From Notolepis coatsorum (taxonomy: Eukaryota; Chordata; Actinopteri; Aulopiformes; Paralepididae), in contig CAXASK010002027.1 in assembly GCA_963971535.1 (NCBI GenBank), positions 1 to 64,000 of the forward strand: 64,000 nucleotides of DNA, given 5' to 3'. The notes beneath the pieces are model-generated. The model had not been told where the DNA came from. It was given only the letters and a program-made list of their open reading frames with translations, and did not search any database. The stretch's first letter is position 1. Each line of letters begins with the position of its first letter. Positions 30,962-43,045 of this stretch are shown here, one piece after another. The position numbers and the translations under genes are program-made.

Positions 30962-31291
30962 GTTGAGGTGGAGGTTAGGGTTCACCAAAGCCAGTTTTTT
31001 TTTCTTTTGTATTGCTGGGTTGAGTAGGTGTCTATCAGACAGCTTTGAGGGCCATGAGTTGTGTGGCGTATCAGGCGTCATATTGATCTAAGGGAATTTT
31101 GAGATCTGATCAATATTTTTATTCTCTGAACCTCTTTTGGGGGTGACTTTTGAGTCGAATGGGGGACTAGGTCCTTTTTCTCTGGTGCCAGGTCTAGGTT
31201 AGTGGTAGACTACCGATATATTTCTTTTCTCTTTGTATGTCCCCCTTGCTCTGCTGACACGGGATGTTGGTGAAATTTCAGGAGGGGTGAA
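30962..31291 (+). other. Gypsy 3' non-coding region with polypurine tract
   Basis: No gene. The purine-rich AGGAGGGGTGA just before the 3' LTR is the likely polypurine tract. Confidence 0.6.
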
Positions 31292-32215
31292 TGTAACCAG
31301 GTCAATTGGACATTGATTATTATTATTATTATTGGGGTTTGAAATGTCACGAAATCCTGTTTATTATTTTATTAAGGATTGAAATGTTATTAAATCCTGT
31401 TTACAAATGTTTAATGTTTACAATTGTTTATTATTTCTTTATACCAAAGGCACTTTTATTTGAACGTAACTTAAGAAAGTTCACGGTCAAGAGCTTTACT
31501 TCCGGTTCACTAGACCAGTTCATTGTCTAGCGAGTACTTTTCCGGTTCTAGTCACTTCGCGCCAGAGCACTCAACCTGAGAGGTACGTTGTCCGTTTGGC
31601 GTGCAGCACCTTGTGTCTTATTATGTCGTATATATTCAGAACAAGAACTGAATGGTTATTATTATTATTAATGATAGCTTGATATTGTTGTTGCAAATTG
31701 TATGGTTAGTTAGAGGCACAATTAGATATTTTAGTTGGTCACAGATAGTAAATTCAATGTTCTTTGCAGGCAGACTTGGGCTATTGTCGACAGGGATTGT
31801 ACAGTGACGCTATTCTTTTGTGGTGCTTCTATCAACCATTTGATACAGGTATGTGTGTTTCTGAGATGTAAATGTATTGTTTTATATTTGGTTGTACAGT
31901 AATTCATGTTATTCACGTTAGCATGTTAAGATGTGGCTAGCTAAAAACCATGCGGTCAACGTAGTGACGTCGCCGGTTTTGCGTGCACTTCGCGCCAGAG
32001 CACTCAACCTGAGAGGCAGACTTGGGCTATTGTCGACAGGGATTGTACAGTGACGCTATTCTTTTGTGGTGCTTCTATCAACCATTTGATACAGGTGGCT
32101 TCCATTGCAAGACCATCCAATAAAAGATTGAACAGTGTTCACGTGTGCCGACTCATCCCTCTCACACAAAGAACACAACGCAAGAAAAGAGTACACACAG
32201 AGAACATCCGTTACA
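31292..32215 (+). repeat. Gypsy 3' LTR
   Basis: Same length and exon/intron layout as the 5' LTR: exons 31553-31582 and 31770-31848, spliced copy 31986-32094. Confidence 0.95.
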
Positions 32216-32219
32216 CTTA

Positions 32220-32546
32220 CAAAGAAATCTGAAACCCTGTATTTCAGTGTGGTATACAATGTTTGTAACTCTTCAAATGGTATCTATCCCCCTTTTTGAA
32301 AATATTTATCATATTCATATATAATTTACACACCCCTGGATTTTTTTTTTTAAAACGGCTGGTTTTGTGATATTGCCCTATTTAATATTAGTCTCTTTAT
32401 GGTTCTTCCTCTTCATTCTCCCAAGGATTTCCTGGAAGAAATGCCTCTACATTCTCCTCATTTTGGACAGGGTGTAATTCTAATGTCTTTTCCCTGATAG
32501 TTGATCTCAAACTCCTATGGCATACTTTCACACAGACCTTGATCAG
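32220..32546 (-). other. ERV sequence downstream of env
   Basis: Segment between the gypsy TSD and the L1 TSD. Inferred to be ERV because it joins env and the 3' LTR region once insertions are discounted. No open frame. Confidence 0.45.
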
Positions 32547-32562
32547 TATTATTATTAAACTT

Positions 32563-34448
32563 TTTTTTGTATTTAATTTTTTTATTATTTTTTAAACAAA
32601 CACATAAACAAACATGACAACACTCGATAAGATATACAAGCATTAGTTGACAGTGCACATCCAATGAAATCACCATTTAGTGAATTGTCTTATACAGGAT
32701 ATACCCTTAATACCTGTTATCTAAAAACCTACACACATATGCTCTAGCTCGTACCCCCCCTTCCCGGACCCCCCATTGGATAATCCATCCATTATGCCTC
32801 GCTCCTAACCAGACACTACCATTATATGCTAGCTTTTATTTTCTCCACCACTTCTAACCACAATGTCATTTTGGATTCATTGAGACCCAAAATTCTTGCT
32901 GTAGATATTTCTTGATAGATCACATCGAGATATGTAATAATCCAGACCTTTCGGCAAATTTTTTCCGGTTGGAGCCATCGTGATGCTATCAGCTTTTTAG
33001 CCACTGTGATACCCGATAAAACCAATCTCTTTAGCTGTGGATGTACTGCACACTCAAAAACATCATTCAGCAGTAATACAGAGGGGTGTACAGGTATATT
33101 CCAAGTTAAGAGATTTGATAATTGCTGGGTCACCTCTTTCCAGAATATCTTAACTGGTGGGCAGTCCCAGTACATGTGCATAAATGTCCCCTCGTCCCCA
33201 TTTGTACATAAGGAGCATTTGGAGTCTTGTATAAGACCCATTTTTTTCAGTCTTATAGGAGTCAAGTATGTCCTGTGAATATAGTTAAGATTGATTTTTT
33301 GATGGTCCGGGTTCCTTGATGTGAGTCGAACATTTGCCCAGGCTTCTTGCCAATCAAAATCACTTTCCAGGTCTGGTACATCCCTCCTCCAGACGGAGTC
33401 TAGGTGGAGGGTTTCATACGAGGACGTTAGTAATTGATGATAAAAATCTGAAACAAAACCTCTCGATGTCTCTCTTTCATAGAAGAATTTGTGGTATCTG
33501 TGGTGTTCAATTGGTATATTTAATGGAACACCTTGAGACTTCAAACATAACAATAACTGTATGTAAAAAAGATGTGTGGACTTGGTGAGATTACATTTTT
33601 TGCGTATTTCTTCATAACTACAAAAACCCTGTTTGTTAAAAACATCCCCTAATGAGTGTATGCCTTGCTTTTCCCATATAGGGAATCTTATAGGCAGTTT
33701 TCCAATCAAGAGTGCATTGTTATTGAATAAGGGAGTATGATTATGCCATTTATGTGGGTTAGGATATTTCTTTTGTGTTTCACGCCATATCCGGATCGCA
33801 TGAGTAATTATGGGGCCACATTTCCGTTCGCAATGCTTAATTGATAGTTTAGTGTATGCTATGTCCTTCAGTCTATGTGGGGCTACTATATTTTCTTCTA
33901 ATTTTCTCCAGGATACTAATGCTTGGGGATCAAACCATGTTGTCAGTGGTCTTAAAGTGTACGCCTTAAAATAGTGGAAAAAATCTGGAAATGCCATACC
34001 ACCGTCTGCTTTATTTCTCTGTGCGGTGGATCTTTTTATACGTGGTGGTTTGTTATTCCAAATAAATTTGTATGTGGAGGAGTGTAATTTTTTCCAGTAT
34101 CCCTCTGGAGGGGGTAACGGTAGCATTGAGCTGAAGAAGTTGATTCTAGGTAGTACGTCCATCTTAACTATTGATATCCGTGCCTGTACTGAGTTTTTAA
34201 GTTTTGCCCACCTATCAAGGTCGTCTTTGATTTTGTTTTGGATTTTTGTGTAATTGTGCTTCACCGTTTGTCTTATGGTGGGGAATATTTCCACTCCCAA
34301 ACATCTAAAGTGTTTTACCATAGGTATCTCTTCTGGGAGGGTTATATCTTTTTTTGCAGGGGCGTTAAGTGGAAGGAAAGCCGACTTCGGCCAATTTATC
34401 TTAAATCCCGATAAATCTCCAAAGTTCTTAATCAACTTTTTTTTGTAT
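32563..34448 (-). mobile_element. 5'-truncated fish L1 insertion
   Basis: About 1.9 kb of L1 3' end with an A-rich tail (T-rich on plus at 32563-32583). TSD tattattattaaactt at 32547-32562 and 34449-34464. It landed just after the transmembrane gene of env, so the last codons of that open frame come from L1. Confidence 0.85.
32822..34435 (-). pseudogene. L1 ORF2 C-terminal half (copy 1)
   Basis: 537 uninterrupted codons from just after the RT catalytic motifs to the ORF2 end. Landmarks are FGDLSGFKINWPKSAF, WNNKPPRI, GGMAFPDF and a Cys-rich C-terminal block (CSLCTNGDEGTFMHMYWDC). The start methionine is internal to ORF2. The endonuclease and most of RT are missing through 5' truncation, so there is no activity. 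Confidence 0.9.
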
Positions 34449-34871
34449 TATTATTATTAAACTTATAACAAATATTATTATTATAAGGATAATAATCCAT
34501 TTGACCACTTGTCTAAAAATTTTACCAACCCACTCCCAGAATGAGTTATATACCTCTGCAATCCAAGTGCCAAGGGTATCCAGAACAGGAATTCCATGCT
34601 GTTCATGTAACTCTCTAATGCCTCTATCTGTGTCTGCTAAAACGTCCTGCACTTGGCTCTTTGAGTCGCTGATGTAATAACAACATACTGTGTGAAGTTT
34701 TTTGCACATGGCCCCTGAAGCTGCTAGAATTATGTCTAGAGCCATTCTATTCTCCTGGACCTTATTATCTGTAATAACTATCCTTATACAATGGCTTACG
34801 TTTGCTAGAGGATATACATTAATGGGGCTCCAATCTGCTGAGCAATCTCGATTTTTTGTTTTTTTTGGCAT
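34428..34871 (-). pseudogene. ERV Env transmembrane subunit, duplicated copy
   Basis: Identical to the copy at 37017-37460, including the CX6CC motif and the membrane span, and ending in codons from L1. Lies in copy 1 of the tandem duplication. Confidence 0.9.
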
Positions 34872-35032
34872 TAACGGTTGGGAGCAGTTATGTTGGGTCC
34901 ATGATAAATCTATGATGGCGAGTTTCTCTTAATTCCTGGACCTTCTCTAAATGTGCTTCCACCCGCACTGCAGTTGAGCTTGCTTTTGCTGTACAAATTC
35001 TCTGGTGTACTTGATGATCTGTACAGTTAGTT

Positions 35033-35292
35033 TCAGCTAATGTCATGTGTATAATGGTAGCGGAGTCCTTTGTTTATATATTCCCTGAAATAGGTTAATC
35101 TGAAAAGGGTTGTTTGCGGCATGACTGCTGGTTTATAGTTTTTGTTAAACACATCTACTAGGTATGTTGCTACTCGCCGTTCCACTCCAATATACCTGTC
35201 TATCTCCCGACCATATTTCATGGTTATTTGTCTGCACTCCTCGGGAGTCCTGCATGTGGCATGGTTTAAATAGGGTGGTGGTGTGTAACAAT
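35033..35292 (-). pseudogene. ERV Env surface-subunit fragment, truncated by the duplication
   Basis: The C-terminal 62 codons of the surface-subunit frame seen in full at 37622-38077. Upstream it runs into duplicated L1 sequence at 35293. Confidence 0.85.
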
Positions 35293-35410
35293 CCCTTAAT
35301 ACCTGTTATCTAAAAACCTACACACATATGCTCTAGCTCGTACCCCCCCTTCCCGGACCCCCCATTGGATAATCCATCCATTATGCCTCGCTCCTAACCA
35401 GACACTACCA

Positions 35411-37024
35411 TTATATGCTAGCTTTTATTTTCTCCACCACTTCTAACCACAATGTCATTTTGGATTCATTGAGACCCAAAATTCTTGCTGTAGATATTTC
35501 TTGATAGATCACATCGAGATATGTAATAATCCAGACCTTTCGGCAAATTTTTTCCGGTTGGAGCCATCGTGATGCTATCAGCTTTTTAGCCACTGTGATA
35601 CCCGATAAAACCAATCTCTTTAGCTGTGGATGTACTGCACACTCAAAAACATCATTCAGCAGTAATACAGAGGGGTGTACAGGTATATTCCAAGTTAAGA
35701 GATTTGATAATTGCTGGGTCACCTCTTTCCAGAATATCTTAACTGGTGGGCAGTCCCAGTACATGTGCATAAATGTCCCCTCGTCCCCATTTGTACATAA
35801 GGAGCATTTGGAGTCTTGTATAAGACCCATTTTTTTCAGTCTTATAGGAGTCAAGTATGTCCTGTGAATATAGTTAAGATTGATTTTTTGATGGTCCGGG
35901 TTCCTTGATGTGAGTCGAACATTTGCCCAGGCTTCTTGCCAATCAAAATCACTTTCCAGGTCTGGTACATCCCTCCTCCAGACGGAGTCTAGGTGGAGGG
36001 TTTCATACGAGGACGTTAGTAATTGATGATAAAAATCTGAAACAAAACCTCTCGATGTCTCTCTTTCATAGAAGAATTTGTGGTATCTGTGGTGTTCAAT
36101 TGGTATATTTAATGGAACACCTTGAGACTTCAAACATAACAATAACTGTATGTAAAAAAGATGTGTGGACTTGGTGAGATTACATTTTTTGCGTATTTCT
36201 TCATAACTACAAAAACCCTGTTTGTTAAAAACATCCCCTAATGAGTGTATGCCTTGCTTTTCCCATATAGGGAATCTTATAGGCAGTTTTCCAATCAAGA
36301 GTGCATTGTTATTGAATAAGGGAGTATGATTATGCCATTTATGTGGGTTAGGATATTTCTTTTGTGTTTCACGCCATATCCGGATCGCATGAGTAATTAT
36401 GGGGCCACATTTCCGTTCGCAATGCTTAATTGATAGTTTAGTGTATGCTATGTCCTTCAGTCTATGTGGGGCTACTATATTTTCTTCTAATTTTCTCCAG
36501 GATACTAATGCTTGGGGATCAAACCATGTTGTCAGTGGTCTTAAAGTGTACGCCTTAAAATAGTGGAAAAAATCTGGAAATGCCATACCACCGTCTGCTT
36601 TATTTCTCTGTGCGGTGGATCTTTTTATACGTGGTGGTTTGTTATTCCAAATAAATTTGTATGTGGAGGAGTGTAATTTTTTCCAGTATCCCTCTGGAGG
36701 GGGTAACGGTAGCATTGAGCTGAAGAAGTTGATTCTAGGTAGTACGTCCATCTTAACTATTGATATCCGTGCCTGTACTGAGTTTTTAAGTTTTGCCCAC
36801 CTATCAAGGTCGTCTTTGATTTTGTTTTGGATTTTTGTGTAATTGTGCTTCACCGTTTGTCTTATGGTGGGGAATATTTCCACTCCCAAACATCTAAAGT
36901 GTTTTACCATAGGTATCTCTTCTGGGAGGGTTATATCTTTTTTTGCAGGGGCGTTAAGTGGAAGGAAAGCCGACTTCGGCCAATTTATCTTAAATCCCGA
37001 TAAATCTCCAAAGTTCTTAATCAA
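35411..37024 (-). pseudogene. L1 ORF2 C-terminal half (copy 2)
   Basis: Identical 537-codon frame to 32822-34435. It lacks the L1 3' end and TSD, because the duplication breakpoint (35293) falls inside the L1 3' region. Confidence 0.9.
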
Positions 37025-37460
37025 CTTTTTTTTGTATTATTATTATTAAACTTATAACAAATATTATTATTATAAGGATAATAATCCATTTGACCACTTG
37101 TCTAAAAATTTTACCAACCCACTCCCAGAATGAGTTATATACCTCTGCAATCCAAGTGCCAAGGGTATCCAGAACAGGAATTCCATGCTGTTCATGTAAC
37201 TCTCTAATGCCTCTATCTGTGTCTGCTAAAACGTCCTGCACTTGGCTCTTTGAGTCGCTGATGTAATAACAACATACTGTGTGAAGTTTTTTGCACATGG
37301 CCCCTGAAGCTGCTAGAATTATGTCTAGAGCCATTCTATTCTCCTGGACCTTATTATCTGTAATAACTATCCTTATACAATGGCTTACGTTTGCTAGAGG
37401 ATATACATTAATGGGGCTCCAATCTGCTGAGCAATCTCGATTTTTTGTTTTTTTTGGCAT
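37017..37460 (-). pseudogene. ERV Env transmembrane subunit (TM)
   Basis: 147 codons. A CX6CC motif at residues 56-64 (CKKLHTVCC) follows an immunosuppressive-domain-like stretch. A hydrophobic membrane span (about 121-141, KWIIILIIIIFVISL) is near the end. The motif is that of gamma/delta/epsilon-type Env, which links covalently to the surface subunit. The frame is separated from the surface subunit by stops, so Env is broken. Confidence 0.85.
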
Positions 37461-37621
37461 TAACGGTTGGGAGCAGTTATGTTGGGTCCATGATAAATCT
37501 ATGATGGCGAGTTTCTCTTAATTCCTGGACCTTCTCTAAATGTGCTTCCACCCGCACTGCAGTTGAGCTTGCTTTTGCTGTACAAATTCTCTGGTGTACT
37601 TGATGATCTGTACAGTTAGTT

Positions 37622-38077
37622 TCAGCTAATGTCATGTGTATAATGGTAGCGGAGTCCTTTGTTTATATATTCCCTGAAATAGGTTAATCTGAAAAGGGTT
37701 GTTTGCGGCATGACTGCTGGTTTATAGTTTTTGTTAAACACATCTACTAGGTATGTTGCTACTCGCCGTTCCACTCCAATATACCTGTCTATCTCCCGAC
37801 CATATTTCATGGTTATTTGTCTGCACTCCTCGGGAGTCCTGCATGTGGCATGGTTTAAATAGGGTGGTGGTGTGTAACAATCATTATCTTTGCTGGAAAT
37901 TTTTTCCGCCTCTCCCCCCCAGTCCATCATTGTCCAGTCTGCCATGGTAAAAGGAACTGGTGTTACCATAGCGCTGGAAGAGGAGGTAGGAAAGAGTTGA
38001 CATATCCAACAATTTGTCATGTTTTTGCTATGTGCAAATTCAGACATTAGAGTTAACGCTATATTGCCTCCTTCCAT
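37622..38077 (-). pseudogene. ERV Env surface subunit, C-terminal part
   Basis: 151 codons with CWIC (NCWICQLFP) near residue 23, the CXXC motif used for disulphide exchange with TM. Broken from the N-terminal part by a frameshift or stop between 38077 and 38165 and by a stop before TM. Confidence 0.8.
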
Positions 38078-38164
38078 TAGGCCACGCCGTACTCTTAGTC
38101 ACCTGACAATAGTTCCCCTCCCTATTGTAGTTTGAGGTAACTTAGATTCTGCCCTAGTGGCTGT

Positions 38165-39409
38165 TTAAGTCACGGATTTCTTCCCTGCCATGTTGCCTTC
38201 TGTGGTAGTAGTGAAAAATAACTCTGGTAGGTCTGTTGTGGGGGTCACCCCAGTTTCCGTTGGAACACGCCTTTTCCCTCTTCCCAGTACTATCTCAACA
38301 CATGAGCGTTGACTCATCTCTTCAGAGATATTAGTATGGACATCTGTCAATTGCTCTATCATGCATTTTCTCCAAGACGGATAATTTTCATGCAGGTCTG
38401 GTAAACTCTCCGGTGGATAAATGTAATTTATGCCTGCTTTGCGCCTTTTGGCTACTGGGTCCTGTGCGGGAAATTGTTCTGTGGGACACCGCTTCCTCCA
38501 TAGCTTTTCAGTGTCCTCAGGAGCCTCATAATCAGGGGTGGTTTGACATGTAGGTTGACCACACCAGTATGTATTTTGCCGGTGGTGGTCATAACCTTTA
38601 TGCATGATTATCATACATTGAGAATTTTCCCCCTTTGTGCCCACTCTTTCCTCTATACATATCAGCCGATAGGAGGTGTAAGCTAACGGCTGTAACCACC
38701 TACTGGCCGTGGTCAGAGTCCATGCCTTACATCTGGTTTCCCTGCAATTTTTATCTCCACAATGGAACCTTATTTTACCTTGGTCCCAATGGTCCCAGGG
38801 TTGGGGACCAATTGTTGTTATTAATTCAGGAAATTGGGGGGAGGAGGTGACACCCGCAGGGTTTATTGTTGTCGGATTTATTATATCAGGACAGTTTTCT
38901 GTCCAGTCCTGTTTTTCAGGGACCCAGTCAGGGGTTTGGTGACAGGTCCCGAAATTACACCAGTATGGTAGTCTCCTGAGTTCCTCTGTTACTGGACCTT
39001 TCAGGACTATGGTGCAATTTTTCAACCCATCCACCGGTTCCTGACATGTCTCATTAAAATAAGATCTTTTTAATGTTACCCATAGGTTTTTTTGTCTTAA
39101 CGTCCATATTTTTACGCGCTCCCCATAACTATGTCGGACATTTTTGCATAGGAAACGCGCAGCTTCCCATCTTGGTGTCTGTTTTCCACTCCATAGGACC
39201 AACCTTGTGTCATCTTGATATGAGGAAGCCTCTAAACTTCGTTTTCCTCTGGAATTGTTTGATATGTCAGGAGTTAGGGCTATATCCCCTTTTCCTAGGT
39301 TATGCCGTTCCGTAAAAATTTCCATAATAGGGGGATGATTGATAAGGAAAGTACAATTGTGAGTATGATGGTAGTGAATTTTATACCCCCATTCCTTTGT
39401 AAGGCCCAT
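38165..39409 (-). pseudogene. ERV Env surface subunit, N-terminal part
   Basis: 414 codons, Cys-rich, with several N-X-S/T sites. No clear signal peptide at the listed start, so the true start is probably further upstream near 39.5 kb. Placed between integrase and TM on the same strand, which is the main evidence that it is Env. Confidence 0.75.
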
Positions 39410-39679
39410 ACCTGCTTGTCTGACCTCATGTCTCTCTATATCCTTATCTATTTTCAGTATACCTGGTTTCCTTTCTCTCTCTGCCTATGGTTTTTCTAAT
39501 CTCTCTGGATCTTATCCTAATCTTCGTCGGTCCTACTTGAGTCCTCACAGGCACCTTCTCAAGCTTGCCGCCCAAAAACAATAAATTAAAAAAATAAATT
39601 GATACTGTTCATCAGTACCCGCCGGCTCTTCCTAAGCCAGGTATACTCCCTATACTTTTTACACATTCTTTTGTTGGTT

Positions 39680-40530
39680 TTATAATGTGATTCTTTTAAT
39701 CGTCTTTTTCAAGGATACTTTTAAGACTGGAGATCCTGTGGTTCTGGAACCTTTCTGCAGTGGCTGGCGTGGATCCAAGTTGGTCGTTCTGCGACCTTCA
39801 GTGCGGATGTGGTGATGAGCAAAACTTGGTATGGTCCCCTCCATCGGGGCTGTTTCTAGCTTTTCCTCCTGAAGTCTTTCATCACTACCCAATCGCCTGG
39901 TTGTAGGGCCTCTTTTACCTGTGAGTGGATAGAAACTAGAGTTTTGGTTAGATTTATGCAGTATTTCATCATCCGTTCCTCTATTCCTTCCAAACTATTT
40001 ATTACTTGGATGGGAGGAGATATTCCTGTTTCCATTGGCCTACCATGAATAACCTCAAATGGAGAGTGTCCTGTTGTTCTATTAGGTCGCCCCCTCATTG
40101 CACATAATGCTATAGGGAGGCAGGTTACCCAGTCTAAACCTGTTTCTATAATGGCCTTGGCTAATTTGTTCTTGAGATTTCCATTTGCTCTCTCCACTAC
40201 CCCGGCACTTTTTGGGTGGTATGAAGTATGTTGTTTCAAATTTATATTTAGGTATTTTGACAGTTGTTTTAAAGCCTCATTCACAAAATGAGGCCCATTA
40301 TCACTGCTGATCTTTTTTGGTAGGCCCCACCTTGGTATTATTTCCTGTATTAGGACCTTTGCCACTGAGCTTGCGTCAGCTTTCGTGGTTGCAAAGGCTT
40401 CTATCCATCTTGAAAACATATCTGTTATTACCAGGCAGTGTAATTTTCCTCTGCATGGTGTAAGGGTTGTGAAATCCATCATCAGATATTCAAATGGAGC
40501 CTCTGGTACTGGTTGGGCTGATTGTGGCAT
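39680..40530 (-). pseudogene. ERV integrase core and C-terminus
   Basis: Frame 39856-40530 holds the catalytic core: D in LMMDFTTL, D in SSDNGPHF, E in VVERANG, followed by a C-terminal domain around LQPGDWVVMKDF. The last part continues in another frame (39680-39892), so there is a frameshift near 39870. Confidence 0.9.
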
Positions 40531-40551
40531 TTTTATGCCCCGTCCTATTTT

Positions 40552-41754
40552 TCACAAAACCTTTGTGAGAAGTTTGAGAAACCTGTTGTATCCCAATAAG
40601 TAGCTATTTTCTCTATCATCCCCCCTTTTGAACAATCCATGGCTCAATTTAGCATAATAGGGAAAAAGCGCACGTGGTAGACATGGTTTATTTGTCGGGC
40701 CATACCAAATACCATTTTCTCCTAGGTGTCCATACCTTTTCCATCCTGCTTTCTCTAATGGAGGTGCATTTTTCTGGAAAGTGAGGAGGTCTGCTAGTGA
40801 CGCAGTGGCCGTAAGCTGTGGCAGCATAGGCACGGTGTATGAGGCAGGGTTTATTGCTGCTTCCTTCGCTGCCATATCTGCCTGTTTATTTCCCAGGGAG
40901 ACCGGGTCTGTTTCTTTCGTATGTGCTGCACATTTACAGACTGCAATCTCTCTTGGTAGCATTATGGCCTCCAGCAGATTCCTGATGTTTTCACTATTTA
41001 ATATTGGTACGCCATCTGATTTCATGAATCCCCGTAATTTCCATAATGTTCAGAAATCGTGCACCACGCCAAAAGCATACCTACTATCGGTGTGAATTGT
41101 TACTGATTTATCAGTGGCCAATATACATGCTCTGGGTAATGCAAAAAGCTCAGCCTGTTGTGCTGACAAATGTCCCAGAAGTTTAGCAGACTCTAATACT
41201 GCATTTTGTGTGGTGACTGCATATCCTACTTCTGGAGCACAGTTTTCCCTATTCCGTGAGGCCGATCCGTCTACAAATAAAACTAGATCTGAAATCTTGA
41301 GGGGAGTGTCCTGTAGATCAGGCCTTGGGGTGGTAGCGTCTTGGATCGCTATCAGACAATCATGTGGCTCCCTGTCATCCTCGGTAGGTAAAAGGGTGGC
41401 GGGGTTCAGAACTGTAGACCTGTTTACTGTTACATGGGGCATAGAAAGAATGTGTTGATGGTGTAGATATCTTGCTGAGGATAGGTGGTAGGTTTTCTGT
41501 TCCAGCAATATTGTTGCCACTGCATGGGGAACCAAAACTGTTAGTTGCCGTTAGGCCACTAGAGCAGCTGAGGCTGTTATTGCTGCTGAGGCAGCTGATA
41601 CTGCCCTTAAACATAGTGGCAAAGCACGAGCTACCGCATCTAATCGATGAGAGTAGTACGCTACTGGTCGGAGTTTGCCGCCATGTTCCTGTAGTAGGAC
41701 AGCAGACATAAACCCGTTCTTTTCATCCACAGTTAATGTAAAGGGTTTTTCCAT
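40552..41754 (-). pseudogene. ERV RT connection, RNase H and integrase N-terminus
   Basis: Three open pieces in two or more frames: 41551-41754 (connection, KPFTLTVDEKNGFMSAVL), 41050-41535 (RNase H start LVLFVDGSASR and IHTDSRYA), 40552-41025 (RNase H end GNKQADMAAKEAA, then integrase N-terminal sequence). Stops or frameshifts separate them. Confidence 0.85.
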
Positions 41755-41913
41755 ATCTGGTAGGCCTAAAGTAGGGGCAGCTGTGAGTGTCTTCTTTAGT
41801 ATTTCAAAACTTAGCTCTGTTTCCTCTGACCAAGGTACCGGGTCCCTTGGTAATAGGCTGTTGGTATGAGCTAAATCCTGGAGTGGTTGAGCTAATTTTG
41901 CATAGTCGACTAT

Positions 41914-42885
41914 CTAGCTGCGGACATAGCCTGTGCACCCCAGAAAACTCCTTAACTGCTTTTTGGATATGGGCCTTGGTATTTTCAATATTGCTTCTAT
42001 CCTCTCCTGCCCTATTGTTTTTCCCTCAGCGGAGATGTCGTGTCCTAGGTATCTAACTCTTTCTTGTGCGAACTGGAGTTTTTCTTTGCTCGCCTTATGG
42101 CCCTGTTCATACAAGTATTTTAGTAGCGCTATGGTGTCTGTTTGACAAACATGCTTATCTCTTGAAGCGATCAAGATATCATCTACATAAGCCAGCATAC
42201 GACTTCCTCCTGGGAAACGGAATCCCCTCAAGCTTTCATCTAATGCAAAACTCTAACATGCCGGTGAGCTGGCATATCCCTGGGGTGTACACTTCCATGT
42301 GTAACGCCTGCCCTTGAAGGTGAAGGCAAACCAATACTGTGACTCCTCCTCTACAGGCAGACTGAAAAAAGCATTAGCCAGATCTATTACTGTGAAATAC
42401 TTTGACCCAGCAGAAAGCTGTGAAAGTATTGTGGTCGGATTTGGAACCACTGGTGCCCTTTGGTGGACGGCCTCATTTACTGCCCTTAAGTCTTGTACAA
42501 ATCTCCAAGATTCTCCATCTGCTTTTTTTACTGGCAGAATGGGTGAGTTACAAGGTGATGTTTCACAAGGCACAATGATTCCTCTTGCAAGTAAAGATTC
42601 AAATACTGGAGTAATGCCTGCCTCAGCGTCCGGCCGGAGGGGGTATTGGGCCTTGCAGGGCCTATATGAACCTTTCGGTTGCACCACCAGGGGAGTGGCT
42701 CCTTTTATTAAGCCTACGTCATATTTATCTTTTGCCCACAGGCCGCTTGGTACCTCTTCCAATATTTTAGGCAATCCTTGTGTCATTTGGAGATATTTCC
42801 CTGTATGGATTTTTTCTGGTGGCACTACATGAATCCGGTGCATTCCCATGAATACCTGGGGATAGGAGATTTTAAAAACCTCCAT
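41914..42885 (-). pseudogene. ERV reverse transcriptase
   Basis: 42253-42885 covers fingers and palm (QYPLRPDAEAGI, VQDLRAVNEAV, FTVIDLANAFFSLPV). 41914-42231 has the catalytic YVDD (MLAYVDDILIAS) and thumb (YLGHDISAEGK, LRSFLG). A frame break lies between them at about 42240. Gamma/epsilon-type by motif set. Confidence 0.9.
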
Positions 42886-43045
42886 AGTTCTGGAATATTT
42901 GGCTTCATTTGAGGAAGGTTGCCAATCAGTAACAGCTTCACATAGTGCCAGCCATGGTCCTACTCCCTGCCACGTCTTATATTTTGCTTTACAGATTGAA
43001 ACGTGAGCTATGCTGCCTGGAACAGAAAAAAGTGTATATTCTGTT

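Larger units (their letters stand above)
23492..32215 (+). mobile_element. Ty3/gypsy LTR retrotransposon (8,724 bp)
   Basis: Two 924-bp LTRs (23492-24415; 31292-32215) that I find to differ at two positions. A 4-bp TSD CTTA flanks it (23488-23491; 32216-32219). Interior order is gag, protease, RT, RNase H, integrase, typical of Ty3/gypsy. It inserted between env and the 3' LTR of the ERV. gag has a G-run frame problem, pol has a frameshift and one stop, so this copy is young but coding-damaged. Confidence 0.95.
32704..37881. repeat. 2,589-bp direct tandem duplication
   Basis: Copy 1 is 32704-35292, copy 2 is 35293-37881. Every open frame inside recurs at exactly +2,589 with identical protein. 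The join falls within L1 on one side and env on the other, so the event is later than the L1 insertion. Only 1-3 bases of microhomology (atc) mark the breakpoint. Confidence 0.95.
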
